Origin: Microbulbifer salipaludis | GTDB lineage: Bacteria; Pseudomonadota; Gammaproteobacteria; Pseudomonadales; Cellvibrionaceae | Reading direction: 5' to 3' | DNA: 64,000 nucleotides | Assembly: GCF_017303155.1 (NCBI RefSeq) | Contig: NZ_JAEKJR010000002.1 | Span: 868,001 to 932,000, forward strand | Part shown: positions 63,335 through 64,000 of the stretch, in pieces | Position numbering within the stretch: position 1 is the first letter of the stretch | Layout of the letters: each line of letters opens with the position of its first letter | Made by a program: the position numbers and the translations under genes | Notes under the pieces: generated by a model | The model's database searches: none | Seen by the model: only the letters and a program-made list of their open reading frames with translations | Told to the model about the DNA's origin: nothing

Positions 63335-64000
63335 GCCTGACTCTCGGAAGGCGGTGGCCGGCGTCCTATCCGCTGGCGCTGGTGATTGCGTTGCTGGCCA
63401 TTGTGCCGGTTGGCGTGTTGGTGGGGCTGGCGTCTGACAGCGCGGAGCTGTTTGACGCACATAATCTTCGGGTCCTCTCGAATACCCTGCTGCTGATGGT
63501 GTTCACGGTGCTGGGTTCTGTCGCAATCGGGGTGCCGCTGGCATTGATCACGGCCTACGCGCAATTGCCCTGGCGCCGGCTGTGGCTGATTCTGCTGGCG
63601 GCCCCTTTGGCCATTCCAAGCTATATCGGGGCGTTCACCCTGTATGCGGCGTTTGGTCGCGGCGGCGAAATCCAGCAGTTGCTGGGGTGGCCAATGCCGG
63701 CGGTGAATGGCCTCCCTGGCGCCACCCTGGTCATGACGCTGTATTCCTACCCGTTTGTAATGCTCACCACGCGCGCCTCGCTGCTGAGCCTTGATGCAAG
63801 CCTGGTGAATGCTGCACGCACGCTGGGCATGAGCATTGCCGCCAGCCTGTGGCGTGTGGTGCTGCCACGGGTTGCTACGGGCATCGCTGCCGGCGCGTTG
63901 CTGGTAGCGCTGTATACGCTATCCGATTTTGGCACACCGGCCATCATGCGCGTGGATACCTTCACGCGGGTGATTTTCGTCGAATACAACGCATTTGGCC
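63331..64000 (+). CDS. FbpB-like iron ABC transporter permease (partial, runs off window)
   Basis: The first 223 codons of a BPD-type permease: at least five membrane helices and the coupling motif region AARTLGMSIAASLWRVVLP (EAA-loop type) that docks the ATPase. Starts at ATG 63331, overlapping the binding-protein stop by 4 bp. The rest, including any second permease half and ATPase gene, is beyond the window. Confidence 0.9.
   Translation, partial: MSLTLGRRWPASYPLALVIALLAIVPVGVLVGLASDSAELFDAHNLRVLSNTLLLMVFTVLGSVAIGVPLALITAYAQLPWRRLWLILLAAPLAIPSYIGAFTLYAAFGRGGEIQQLLGWPMPAVNGLPGATLVMTLYSYPFVMLTTRASLLSLDASLVNAARTLGMSIAASLWRVVLPRVATGIAAGALLVALYTLSDFGTPAIMRVDTFTRVIFVEYNAFG

Overview
The window is GC-rich chromosomal DNA, densely coding, from a gammaproteobacterium. 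The gene repertoire (trpBA-accD-folC-SPOR-cvpA-purF order, a MoxR/DUF58/TgpA set, PhoPQ-like regulators, a glucosylglycerate solute cassette, a TonB-dependent receptor) fits a marine Cellvibrionales-type organism such as Microbulbifer. That placement is an inference from gene content and order. There are no rRNA or tRNA genes, no transposase, no CRISPR array and no prophage; it reads as core chromosome with structured intergenic repeats.

Layout. 1-8.1 kb: end of trpB, trpA, accD, folC, a DedD-like SPOR protein, cvpA, purF and metZ (tryptophan, fatty acid, folate, purine and methionine synthesis). 8.2-12.2 kb: MoxR ATPase, DUF58 protein and transglutaminase-like TgpA homologue, all overlapping or nearly so. 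12.4-13.6 kb: an MFS transporter. 13.7-17.6 kb (minus): HAD phosphatase, glucosyl-3-phosphoglycerate synthase and GH13 phosphorylase, predicted to make and recycle glucosylglycerate. 18.0-21.2 kb (minus): sppA, DUF2069, a WrbA-like flavoprotein and an ArsC-like protein. 21.4-24.7 kb: YihY family protein, thioredoxin-like lipoprotein, TcyP-like symporter.

24.8-30.3 kb is a same-strand run of envelope and regulatory genes: an exported 11-residue-repeat protein, an ECF sigma factor, a probable membrane-bound regulator, a small acidic exported protein, a DUF3106 protein, a glycine-zipper protein, a PepSY protein and a PhoP/PhoQ-like pair. 30.3-39.1 kb holds a mixed set (MurG-like glycosyltransferase, PAP2 phosphatase, saccharopine dehydrogenase-like protein, small DUF proteins, SDR, GIY-YIG, radical SAM, FMN glutamate synthase-like protein, cation/proton antiporter) and an unlisted 58-codon small membrane protein. 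39.5-47.4 kb: secreted lipase, tdh-kbl threonine catabolism, an aldehyde dehydrogenase with an AruI-like decarboxylase, and pdxH. 47.9-55 kb: TonB receptor, quinone oxidoreductase, MltF-like lytic transglycosylase, xseA. 55.2-58.4 kb: guaB-guaA. 58.4-61.0 kb (minus): class III adenylate cyclase coupled to a TPR lipoprotein. 61.4 kb to the end: a Fur-box-preceded iron uptake operon.

Most notable: two intergenic copies (6714-6810 and 42630-42743, opposite orientation) of a structured repeat. They share a 32-nt core (30/32 identical), but each has its own perfectly self-complementary 21-22 bp arms and its own differently sequenced second hairpin. A separate GTAG-headed REP doublet lies between tdh and kbl. 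Other points: TrpA carries Glu where catalytic Asp60 is expected; the mltF-like gene reads 239 bp antisense into its convergent neighbour; and an uncharacterised exported helical protein leads the Fur-preceded iron operon.
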